A stretch of 64,000 bases of DNA from Gigantopelta aegis (lineage: Eukaryota; Mollusca; Gastropoda; Neomphalida; Peltospiridae). The position numbers were made by a program, and so were the translations under genes. A model generated the notes under the pieces. That model saw only the letters and a program-made list of their open reading frames with translations. It did no database searches and was not told where the DNA came from. Shown here piece after piece: positions 59,901 through 64,000 of this stretch. The DNA is taken from positions 29,156,018-29,220,017 of the forward strand of contig NC_054704.1 of the NCBI RefSeq assembly GCF_016097555.1. Direction: 5' to 3'. Numbering within the stretch: position 1 is the stretch's first letter; every line of letters starts with the position of its first letter.

Positions 59901-62249
59901 AAAAATTTGGGTATGGTCAAGTGTCATCTTTATCACTCTTTTCACCAAAATAATATATATACATATATACTGTGTACTAGTATAATTCAAGACAGTAAGA
60001 GAGACGAGGCAGTCTTCCTTTGTTTAGGGGCAGAGTATGTGGGCGTGGATAATTTTTGGCATGCTTCCATCAGAGAACTGGTCAAGCATGCCTGTCATGA
60101 GCACAACCTCTGAGTTCTGTCCATGACAGGGAATTAAGGGCAGATTTACCCGGGAAGTTTTTAAGTAAAACTTAGCACCTGACCGAAAAATCAAGTGTTA
60201 ATAATAAATTAACGGTGATGGAACTTCTTGTGATATTATTACAGACAGACCTGTAACAAATTGCAATTATTTGCAGGGCTTCTAGACTGTTTACAAAATC
60301 CACTAGCCATGGGATCAGTGATTTTAAAAATGTACTAGCCATGATTAAAACTTCACCAGCCCTACTTTACTTAATATAATTTTACTAATACATTGTAGTA
60401 ATCATCACATATATTAACTAAAGAGGGAGATAGCAATTAGTAACACTAAGATTGGGGGGGTTTAATTGGGGGGCAGGATATTCATATTTACAAAACAGAC
60501 TTAAATGCAACATTTGACAACTTTTTTTTCACTAGCTGTTGGGCATGGCAATATTAGTTATTTACTAGCCCAACATTATATCACTAGCCATGGGAGTGGG
60601 GCTACCATAATATAGAAGCCCTGTATTTGGTATGATCGCCAGCAGTAGTACCAAAAATAATTTATTTAACTTATTTGATTACACATGTACATATATGTAG
60701 ACATAATCCTATAATATAGTTTACTTTTGGTAAAGCCTGGAATGGCCAATGTGTTTTTGTCAGTGGTGTATTTCCATATATTCCGCTATTACCATAATAT
60801 TTAACCCTACGTACTGGTCAATCCCTCTTCCCAGGTTGGTATTTAGAGACTTAAAATGTTGATTAATACAGTGATATATGATAAAGATATCTGTTTCAAT
60901 AATGTCTCACCTTTGCAGTGTTGTTGGGTTCTTTTCTAACCTGGTCATGAATGCAGAACTGTTCTCGTGATCCCAACACACAAGCTTTTACACTGTAAAC
61001 AAAATGAAAAAATGCCTTATAAAAAGTTAAAACTGAAAAATAAGGTAATGCATGAATGAATCAGTCAATTAATCAATTGAATGTTTAACAACATTTCTTT
61101 CCATTACATGTATACCCATTTAATTTTACTATAGTAATGAACATAATTCTGACAGTGTAATAAAAAAGTATTTTATTCATCATGTGTGAATAAATACAGA
61201 ACCACATCAGGGCCGTAGCTAGCAGGGGGGCAAGAAAAAATTTATAGAAACTTAAAGAAAATTGTCTTCTTAACTGTTTAAGGAGTTTTAGACTATTAAC
61301 TACTCAGTTGCCCCCACCCCCCCCCACCCCCAACAAAAAATCCTAGCTACGGCCCTGCACATACCAGTTATTTTGCTATTTATTGCACTTGTTTATATAA
61401 TGCGCAAGAACTTGTGCAATAAATAACATGGCAAGACAACTTGTATGTAGTTCTGTCTATATATTATATGTGATAAGATATCTGAACGAACCTGTTGTAT
61501 GTTGTTCTTTTGAGCTCCTGGACTGCCTGAGACAGCTGGGAGTGAGTCCTTGATGCATAAATGATCTTGGGAACAACTGAAATAAAATAAAAGTTTTGTT
61601 AAAGACTGATGAAAACTAGTACCAAATTCACTAGTTTACAATGTACTTCTTAAGGACTGCTGAAAACTAGTACCAAAATCCTTTTGTTCTTCTTAAGGAA
61701 TCTATCAATAACTACCATCAAAATCTCTGTTCCGCATTAAAAAAATAATTAAAGAAAAAGGAAGAAAAACAACAATTACAAAATTCACTATTACCATAAA
61801 ATATAATATACTCAATTGTTTTGTTAACTAAATTAACAAATTCACAACTACTCTACATACTTCTTGAAAATTGCTGAAAAATAATAGCAAATTCCAAATG
61901 ACTACTATCGTGCAGAAAAACCAATTAAAAACGGTTATCAATTCACTAGTGACATGTACCGTACTCCAAAGGTACTATTTAAAAATTATTTAACCAAAAA
62001 ACACAACAGAAAATTGTTACCAAATTCACTAGTGCCCCAGGTACTTCCCGAGGACTCCTGCAGTTTTGATGCCAGTCTCTTGAGTGTGTCATCATGTAGA
62101 TTGTCACGATCCTGCAGAACACTACCAAGTCCCGTCTGCTTCTTAAACTCTACCGCAGCCTTCTTTCCCACAAGCCAGGCCAGACTGGAACACAGCAAAC
62201 ACAATGTCTTCCCAGTTCCAGTGGGACTTTCCAAGATTCCATTCACTCC
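23336..62249 (-). CDS. RTEL1: RTEL1, regulator of telomere elongation helicase 1 (33 exons found; first exon(s) not found)
   Basis: RTEL1 is a nuclear superfamily 2 iron-sulfur (XPD/FANCJ group) 5'-3' DNA helicase that dismantles D-loops, T-loops and G-quadruplexes. On the minus strand I placed 33 exons with GT-AG borders and matching phases, totalling 3822 nt, or 1273 residues and TAG at 23336-23338. The sequence shows Walker A S-P-T-G-T-G-K-T, four Fe-S cysteines, D-E-A-H, the [12 protein letters not shown] region, the G-L-D-F-S-D and Q-A-I-G-R-V-I-R-H motifs, one harmonin-like domain and a C-terminal RING. Vertebrate RTEL1 is about 1220-1300 residues, so length fits once about 35 missing N-terminal residues are added. 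Two minisatellites arise from its exon borders. A PIP box was not seen. The gene spans over 39 kb because its introns are packed with repeats. Confidence 0.95.
24340..25075. other. RTEL1 intron with a 26-bp tandem duplication
   Basis: ATTTTAACCCATATGGCAGG occurs twice in tandem (about 24450 and 24476). Open plus-strand frames across here show no domain and are interpreted as chance in repeat-derived DNA, since this is inside the final RTEL1 intron. Confidence 0.45.
26020..26125 (-). pseudogene. Duplicate of the RTEL1 exon 31 end with its donor
   Basis: ACATACCAGACTT at about 26064, with ACATCTGTATTGCATTTTCA after it, repeats the text at 26587-26645. On the sense strand this is about 50 nt of exon 31 3' end, the donor GTATGTTCA and about 50 nt of intron. 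The copy lies 523 bp inside the next intron, beyond a SINE. Confidence 0.8.
26143..26531 (-). mobile_element. SINE, head 2 + tail B, minus, with 11-bp TSD
   Basis: Head 2 at the right (complement of CCGGCCTCGATGGCG) is joined to tail B at the left (GTTTTATTTAACGCCGCCAC). CAATTATTATT stands on both sides, at about 26127 and 26532. The element sits between the two copies of the exon 31 end. Confidence 0.85.
26593..27303 (-). CDS. RTEL1: RTEL1 exon 31: long low-complexity linker
   Basis: 711 nt, phase 1 to phase 1, between the harmonin-like domain and the RING. It is rich in Ser, Lys, Thr and Asn, with irregular repeats of an S-K-T-Q-L/V-K type and no recognised domain. In vertebrates the equivalent stretch holds a second harmonin-like domain, which I do not see. 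The donor is GTATGT at 26592-26587. The 3' end and donor are duplicated about 520 bp downstream. Confidence 0.8.
27755..33907 (-). CDS. RTEL1: RTEL1 exons 25-30: linker and harmonin-like domain
   Basis: Exons 33804-33907, 33220-33258, 30967-31026, 29917-30012, 28351-28495 and 27755-27886. The first ends [12 protein letters not shown]; the third holds a basic K-R-R-R-I-V-I-K that could serve as nuclear signal. The last two encode the harmonin-N-like fold: [24 protein letters not shown] and L-T-G-M-S-C-G-Y. Vertebrate RTEL1 carries two such domains; only this one was found. The small exon of 39 nt rests on good splice sites and phase only. Confidence 0.88.
28614..29015. mobile_element. About 400-bp repeat with GGTATCGGTA-type ends, copy 1
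   Basis: It shares GTGATTTACCTCAGTATCGG, TATAAATGCATGCCCGAGTT and TTTACTAAATGGCGGGAAAC blocks, reverse-complemented, with 57775-58135. Both copies are in RTEL1 introns. Non-coding; probably a non-autonomous DNA element. Confidence 0.65.
29530..29891 (-). mobile_element. SINE, head 1 + tail B, minus, with internal duplication
   Basis: The tail complement GTTTAACGACACCACTAGAG is at 29545, and the head complement CCACTGGGCTACATCCC is at the right. A segment with AGAGGAAACC and ACATTTTTCCAT is present twice (about 29622 and 29682). Confidence 0.85.
30216..30364. mobile_element. Near-perfect hairpin element
   Basis: The two arms, about 70 bp each, pair around 30288. ATTACGAAATCGTAAA pairs with TTTTACGATTTCGTAGG, and TGTGACGTCACTATAGC pairs with CATAGTGACGTCACAGC. 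The ends are GGGCCAATATTTTCAAAGC and GCTTTAAAAATATGGGCCC. Foldback MITE without coding capacity, in an RTEL1 intron. Confidence 0.8.
30523..30738. mobile_element. Small TIR element, CAGTGAAAC ends
   Basis: Left end CAGTGAAACTTCTAAATCGG, right end GGGGGTTTCACTG. It contains a poly-C run at about 30557-30577. About 215 bp. Confidence 0.55.
31027..33219. other. RTEL1 intron, mostly unique AT-rich, poly-C near 31893-31919
   Basis: No SINE was recognised. A TAA-type microsatellite lies at 31517-31541. The open frames in it have no recognisable domain. Confidence 0.5.
33480..33562. repeat. Short imperfect hairpin
   Basis: TGGAATACTCTTCAAGAAGG pairs with CCCTCTTGGAGAGTATTCTA around a short centre. 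Confidence 0.5.
34064..35765. mobile_element. About 1-kb interspersed repeat, copy 2, with a nested insertion
   Basis: The same ordered blocks as at 19215-20250, but split after a TAGTTAGATAG stretch by an insertion at 34916-35450. The 10-bp repeat AGTTAGATAG at 34906-34915 and 35451-35460 is the target-site duplication. Copy 1 shows the empty site. Confidence 0.75.
34916..35450. mobile_element. 535-bp insertion with 10-bp target duplication
   Basis: Not recognised as one of the other families. It contains ATTGGGGACTTCGGTGTGG, an A-rich tract with ATA triplets (about 35350-35390) and no open frame of note. Confidence 0.6.
35812..36124 (-). mobile_element. SINE, head 1 + tail B, minus
   Basis: GTTTAACAACACCACTAGAG at the left, and the head complement with CCACTGGGCTACATC at the right. 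Confidence 0.85.
36125..36749. other. RTEL1 intron between SINE and 108-bp array
   Basis: Nothing recognised. A phase-compatible RTEL1 exon was looked for and not found; exon 24 is at 39842-40010 instead. Confidence 0.5.
36750..39881. repeat. 108-bp minisatellite, 29 units, derived from RTEL1 exon 24 end and donor
   Basis: The unit start GCTCTGATCGG recurs every 108 bp from 36750 to 39774 without a single length change, giving 3132 bp. On the RTEL1 strand each unit holds a copy of about the last 42 nt of exon 24 (GTACCCACCAT, AGACAGGATC), a donor GTAAGT and 66 nt of intron. Units near the real exon mostly carry ATG and CGC at two codons. Most distal units (36.7-38.6 kb) have ATT and CAC instead, with interspersed exceptions. 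Plus-strand reading frames here are artefacts. Confidence 0.95.
39842..40010 (-). CDS. RTEL1: RTEL1 exon 24, parent of the 108-bp array
   Basis: Acceptor TTTTTCTAG, then M-P-V-Q-V-T in phase 0. It is 169 nt long and ends ...[10 protein letters not shown] with a GTAAGT donor in phase 1, which joins exon 25 exactly. Vertebrate RTEL1 has a comparable M-P start after the helicase core and an H-V-P-S-L-K-like segment, which supports the call. The last about 42 nt and the donor are the portion repeated 29 times immediately downstream. The peptide sequence is otherwise poorly conserved. Confidence 0.8.
40020..40880. other. RTEL1 intron; possible MITE at 40064-40250
   Basis: GCAGGGCTAGTTCTGGCA at 40064 and the blocks after it resemble, in reverse, the segment at 44700-44880 (GTGCCAGAGCTAGCCCTAC). 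They also resemble, in the same sense, 62290-62400. The family is interspersed in three RTEL1 introns. Confidence 0.45.
40887..46179 (-). CDS. RTEL1: RTEL1 exons 16-23: second helicase domain
   Basis: Exons 46066-46179, 45505-45545, 44371-44456, 43246-43323, 42780-42857, 42320-42445, 41587-41702 and 40887-41010. They encode [55 protein letters not shown] and motif [11 protein letters not shown]. The last exon ends [10 protein letters not shown] with a phase-0 donor. These are the C-terminal RecA-like domain motifs, and none is missing. Confidence 0.95.
41703..42319. other. RTEL1 intron, nothing recognised
   Basis: AT-rich with no clear element. Confidence 0.4.
43140..43212. repeat. Small inverted repeat, 23-bp arms
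   Basis: TCAATGTAAAACAGTCACAA pairs with TTGTGACTGTTATACATTGA around an 8-nt centre. It lies in an RTEL1 intron. A regulatory RNA hairpin cannot be excluded, but a small MITE is likelier. Confidence 0.5.
43324..44370. other. RTEL1 intron, C run near 43705
   Basis: No recognised gene or element. Plus-strand open frames at 43730-44042 lack domains. Confidence 0.45.
45155..45390 (-). mobile_element. SINE-like element, head CCGGCCTTGGTGGTGTAGTG, minus
   Basis: The head resembles head 2 in sense but has a different body, with ACTCAATGGGTAAGTGTAAG and a TTGTTGTTG end at the left. The ATGACAGCATGCTTGAACTT block also occurs near 60075-60120. Confidence 0.6.
46664..46757. repeat. Isolated degenerate copy of the 84-bp unit
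   Basis: ACAAGTAGCTCAACACACG, ATATCACAAACAAAATATAC and ACAAGATCTTTCATAC follow in unit order but with internal deletions. It lies about 380 bp downstream (RTEL1 sense) of exon 15, outside the main array. Confidence 0.8.
47138..49520 (-). CDS. RTEL1: RTEL1 exons 14-15, separated by the 84-bp repeat array
   Basis: Exon 14 is 49439-49520 (V-H-I-H-F-K-E-E to D-S-D-K-K), donor GTAGTC, phase 1. Exon 15 is 47138-47270 when the last acceptor (GATATTTCAG) is used. It encodes [13 protein letters not shown] and then [11 protein letters not shown], a conserved helicase motif, with donor GTGAGT in phase 2. The intron between them consists entirely of units copied from the acceptor region and the first 53 nt of exon 15. 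Any of the inner acceptors would keep the frame, so the spliced form is uncertain. Confidence 0.9.
47220..49433. repeat. 84-bp minisatellite, 26 full units, derived from RTEL1 exon 15 acceptor
   Basis: GATCTTTCATACTGTG recurs exactly every 84 bp from 47220 to 49068 (23 units). It then appears at 49157, 49241 and 49330, with 5-bp insertions and a 2-bp loss, followed by a partial unit at 49412. On the RTEL1 strand each unit is 53 nt of exon 15 start, the 31-nt intron end and its acceptor TTTCAG. Units are 28 codons with no stop; the frame is kept through at least 47134-49143. Two units have GAATTTTGATACTG instead, eight units apart (47472, 48144). Confidence 0.95.
50129..50811. mobile_element. 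Tc1/mariner-type MITE inserted in a TA repeat
   Basis: Left end CAGTCAAACCTGTCTTAAGC, right end GACAGGTTTGACTG. Both ends flank a (TA)n tract, so the expected TA target duplication is consistent but cannot be seen separately. The inside carries several GTGGCCGCTTAA and ACAGGTGGCCGCT repeats. Non-coding, about 680 bp. Confidence 0.75.
50813..50903. repeat. (TA)n microsatellite
   Basis: A long pure TA run that, with 50096-50127, flanks the MITE on both sides. Confidence 0.95.
51108..51830. repeat. Three diverged copies of a roughly 120-bp segment, with a hairpin between
   Basis: TTTACTGTTAATGTGTTTTC and GTAGGAACGTCCTGTACAGA-type blocks occur at about 51136-51220 and 51740-51830, and more diverged at 51560-51640. 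A near-perfect hairpin at 51277-51415 separates the first two copies: ATTTCTTTTACGTTCATCG pairs with CTAGATGAACGTAAAGTAAT. Confidence 0.6.
52497..56234 (-). CDS. RTEL1: RTEL1 exons 8-13: Arch-domain region
   Basis: Exons 56084-56234, 55701-55739, 54981-55059, 54386-54486, 53944-54005 and 52497-52571. They encode [10 protein letters not shown], a short L-E-D-L-I-K-L-K exon, G-L-T-K-P-G, an [11 protein letters not shown] helix and I-V-F-S-Q-E-P-S. All have counterparts in the same order in vertebrate RTEL1. This part is less conserved than the helicase motifs, as expected of the Arch domain, which gates DNA entry. Exon ends have normal GT-AG sites. Confidence 0.88.
52661..53461. mobile_element. 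DNA-transposon-derived element with CCGTATTT ends, TA target
   Basis: Left end CCGTATTTCCCCGTGTATTA followed by TGCGCATTTCC. Right end TGCGCATAATACATGGGAAA followed by ATACGG. TA stands on both sides. About 800 bp without a recognisable transposase. Pogo/Tigger-type ends are the closest analogy. Confidence 0.7.
54700..54885 (+). mobile_element. SINE body fragment, headless, related to tail A
   Basis: CTCCACAACTGGTGTAACAA, GCATATAAAAGATCCCTTGC and a degraded 3' end (ACATAACCACAGTTAACTC). Confidence 0.7.
56990..60992 (-). CDS. RTEL1: RTEL1 exons 3-7: Fe-S cluster domain and DEAH box
   Basis: Exons 60911-60992, 59729-59789, 59123-59207, 57647-57731 and 56990-57055. The four cysteines expected to bind the 4Fe-4S cluster are all present: in [21 protein letters not shown] and K-V-C-P-Y-Y. 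They are followed by [12 protein letters not shown], then motif II (Walker B) I-L-D-E-A-H-N. Phases 2, 0, 1, 2, 0 at the entry of each exon agree with the previous donor. A TIR element (60265-60625), a 400-bp repeat (57775-58135) and SINEs lie in the introns. Confidence 0.93.
57775..58135. mobile_element. About 400-bp repeat, copy 2, inverted relative to 28614-29015
   Basis: TTTCCTGCCATTTAGTAAAA, CGGGCATGCATTTAAAGCC and ACCGAGGTAAATCACCTCA blocks are the complements of those in copy 1. Confidence 0.65.
58207..58374 (+). mobile_element. SINE, head 1 + tail B, with a central deletion
   Basis: AGCCCAGTAGTAAAGCGCTC, then tail B (CAATGTGCTCTAGTGGTTC). The body between the second box and the tail is mostly lost. 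Confidence 0.75.
58696..59090 (+). mobile_element. SINE, head 2 + tail B, plus
   Basis: CCGGCCTCGGTGGCATTGTG, then ACTGGGTTCAGATCCCAGT, a body with AACCCTGAGTGAGTGCTCCG, and tail B ending TGGTGTCGTTAAATAAAAC. Confidence 0.9.
60265..60625. mobile_element. MITE with CAGGGCTTCTA / TAGAAGCCCTG ends
   Basis: The inverted ends are 11 bp perfect. ACTAGCCATGGGA occurs near both ends in direct orientation. About 360 bp in an RTEL1 intron. Confidence 0.7.
61209..61360. mobile_element. Short MITE with AGGGCCGTAGCTAG ends
   Basis: The inverted ends AGGGCCGTAGCTAG and CTAGCTACGGCCCT are perfect over 14 bp. A poly-C stretch lies near the right arm. About 150 bp. Confidence 0.75.
61492..62249 (-). CDS. 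RTEL1: RTEL1 exons 1-2 found: Walker A and motif Ia
   Basis: Exons 62021-62249 and 61492-61576. The first begins in phase 0 after a CTGCAG acceptor with G-V-N-G-I-L-E-S and the ATP-binding loop S-P-T-G-T-G-K-T, then T-L-C-L-L-C. Its second half is a diverged linker ending S-T-W-G-T-S-E-F. The second exon encodes [14 protein letters not shown], motif Ia of the XPD-type helicases. The upstream coding exon, expected to hold about 35 residues with the Q-type motif, is not recognisable up to 64000. A possible donor (GAG then GTAGAG on the minus strand) sits at the very window edge. Confidence 0.93.
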
Positions 62250-63105
62250 CTGCAGTTTAAAAAATAGGTATATGCCATAATGGAATGGATAGGGATTCAC
62301 GCCTAACTCTGACACTTGCCAAATTTGCCAATTGTGAATTTTAAAATAATAATTGGTTTCCTACAAAAAAAATTAAGTTTTATACATATATGAGCAAAAT
62401 GTTTTGCTCATTCAGAAATAGACCTGAGATTTTTCCAGAGACAGGGTTTCTGCCAGAGAATAAAATGGGTATGGCGCCATACCCAATTTTTTTTTCAGAT
62501 TTGATATTTTTAAGTTAAACTTTTGACAAAATTAATGACTCATATCATTACTCAGGGCACAATATTTCACAAGAACTGTTCACATGTCGGTTACGCAACT
62601 TTAAAATCACGAGAACTGCCAATCGGTTACATGGTGAACAATTACATTCTAAAATTAAAAGTACTATATATCAGTAATGAAAGAGAAAATCAGTTTGATT
62701 TTAAATACATTTGAACCACCAATGTAGCACAGAACCGTAGTCCATGTGTTTTAGGATTAGGTAGGTCTAACTCATCGATTAACAGAACTATATTCATGTA
62801 ACCGAATAATCGGTTACCTAAGTAAAACTCATGTGAACTAACTTCCGGTTACCCAAGATTTTGAAATATTGTCCCCTGATTACTGTATGATTTTCTGAAC
62901 CGTAACCCTAAACTTAACCCAACTTCTTTCTGTAGGAGACCCCCATACTGGTTGCATTCAATTCCACAGTGCCATATCCAAAAAAAAAAATTCTGGCAAA
63001 AACATTGAGAGGGTAAAAGTCAATATCCTACTCTTTTTAGAAACGTAACCTCAAAATTTGCAAAGTGACATAACTTTTAAAACATTTACAAAGTAGTGCT
63101 TTGTA
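62250..63105. other. RTEL1 intron or upstream region
   Basis: A short repeat at 62290-62400 is related to 40064-40250. A block at 62790-62880 (AACTTCCGGTTACCCAAGAT) resembles one at 25920-26000. No coding exon recognised. Confidence 0.5.
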
Positions 63106-63111
63106 AGGAAG

Positions 63112-63809
63112 GAAGGAAATGTTTTATTTAAAGGGACATTCCTGAGTTTGCTGTATTGTAAAATATTTCCGACTAATAAAATATTTGTACGATTAAACTT
63201 ATATATTAAATACATTTTCTTGTTTAGAATATCAGAGTCTGTATATTCAATGTGTTTCTGTCCTAATATCTGTCCTGTCTTAAGAACCCTAAACTGGATT
63301 TTATCTTAAAAATAATTTTGTACGTATGAAAAAAAACAATTTTAGGAATAAAATTAAATTAAATTAAATTTACACTAGTACAAATATTACAACGATCAGA
63401 AATATGTTTAATATACAGCCACTGATATGTTATGCAGGAAAATATATTTGATATGTAATTACAATCGTTAAAAAGTCTCAGTTAATCAATAACATCTTAG
63501 AAATTGCAGCAAACTCAGGAATGTCCCTTTAACGACATACACATTTTATTTACAGTTATATGGTGTCAGACATATGGTTAAAGACCACACAGATATTGAG
63601 AGAGGAAACCAGCTGTCGCCACTTCATAAGCTACTCTTTTCGATTAGCAGTAAGGATCTTTCACATGCACCATCCCACAGCCTTTGTTACACTAGTTGTG
63701 GAGCACTGGCTGGAACAAGAAATAGCCCAATGGGTCCACCAACGGGGATCGATCCTAGACCGACCGTGCATCAAGCGAATGCTTTACCACTGGGCTACGT
63801 CCCGCCCCT
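63112..63809 (-). mobile_element. SINE, head 1 + tail A, minus, with nested MITE
   Basis: Tail complement GGAAATGTTTTATTTAA at the left. The head complement CCACTGGGCTACGTCCCGCC lies at the right, with the box-B-like GGGGATCGATCCTAG. The nested MITE occupies 63131-63529. Confidence 0.85.
63131..63529. mobile_element. piggyBac-type MITE, TTAA target
   Basis: Left end AGGGACATTCCTGAGTTTGC, right end GCAAACTCAGGAATGTCCCT. TTAA flanks it on both sides, inside a SINE tail that elsewhere reads TTTATTTAACGAC, so the target site is the SINE's own TTAA. About 400 bp and non-coding. Confidence 0.88.
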
Positions 63810-64000
63810 GCTTTGCAAGGAGTCTGTGACATATAGTAAGTATGCCAGATTAATCATCAGAAATGCAGGTGATACTCTTCCAGGATCGTAATAAAAACAA
63901 TAAAGGGAATCATTGAACTCTGCACCATCAAAACACTAATTCTGGCCAAAACCCCAATTGATATAGCTTAATGCAAAGTGTTATGGGTTCACTCTACCTC

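Overview
The window is eukaryotic nuclear DNA from an invertebrate, most probably a marine mollusc. The evidence is GT-AG introns, AT-rich intergenic DNA, very dense tRNA-headed SINEs of a type common in molluscan genomes, many short inverted-repeat elements and long microsatellites. The species assignment is inference. No bacterial features, rRNA genes, genuine tRNA genes or CRISPR arrays were seen.

Layout: (1) 1-1240 is the broken remnant of an endogenous DNA-virus or Maverick-type element: a packaging ATPase and a small acidic-tailed ORF. (2) 1241-8597 is intergenic and filled with SINEs, simple repeats and foldback elements. (3) 8626-16120, plus strand, is a five-exon gene for an OAS-family (2'-5' oligoadenylate synthase-like) nucleotidyltransferase. 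It carries three N-terminal C2H2 zinc fingers and ends in a CaaX-type prenylation motif. The intron phases close exactly to a 524-residue product. (4) 16121-23335 is intergenic SINE and repeat DNA with a 155-bp tandem array. (5) 23336-62249, minus strand, is nearly complete RTEL1 (regulator of telomere elongation helicase 1). I could place 33 phase-consistent exons encoding 1273 residues, from the Walker A exon to a C-terminal RING and stop. Only the first coding exon or exons, about 35 residues in homologues, are missing. (6) 62250-64000 is intron or upstream sequence of RTEL1 with a SINE carrying a nested TTAA-flanked MITE.

The most striking structure is in RTEL1. Two large coding-derived minisatellites have grown out of exon-intron junctions. 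An 84-bp array (26 full units, about 2.2 kb) spans the 3' splice acceptor and the first 53 nt of exon 15 and fills the whole intron before it. Each inner unit carries an acceptor and an open, in-frame 28-codon module. A 108-bp array (29 exact-length units, 3132 bp) spans the last about 42 nt of exon 24 with its GTAAGT donor. Each unit therefore carries a decoy donor. Two smaller events of the same kind exist: a duplicate of the exon 31 end plus donor, and a decayed duplicate of an OAS exon start plus acceptor. Junction-spanning duplication is therefore a recurring theme in this window.

The two genes are not obviously functionally linked. The OAS-like gene is probably an innate immune nucleic-acid sensor. 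RTEL1 is a nuclear iron-sulfur helicase for telomere and recombination control. SINEs fall into modular combinations of at least three tRNA-like heads with two shared tails.
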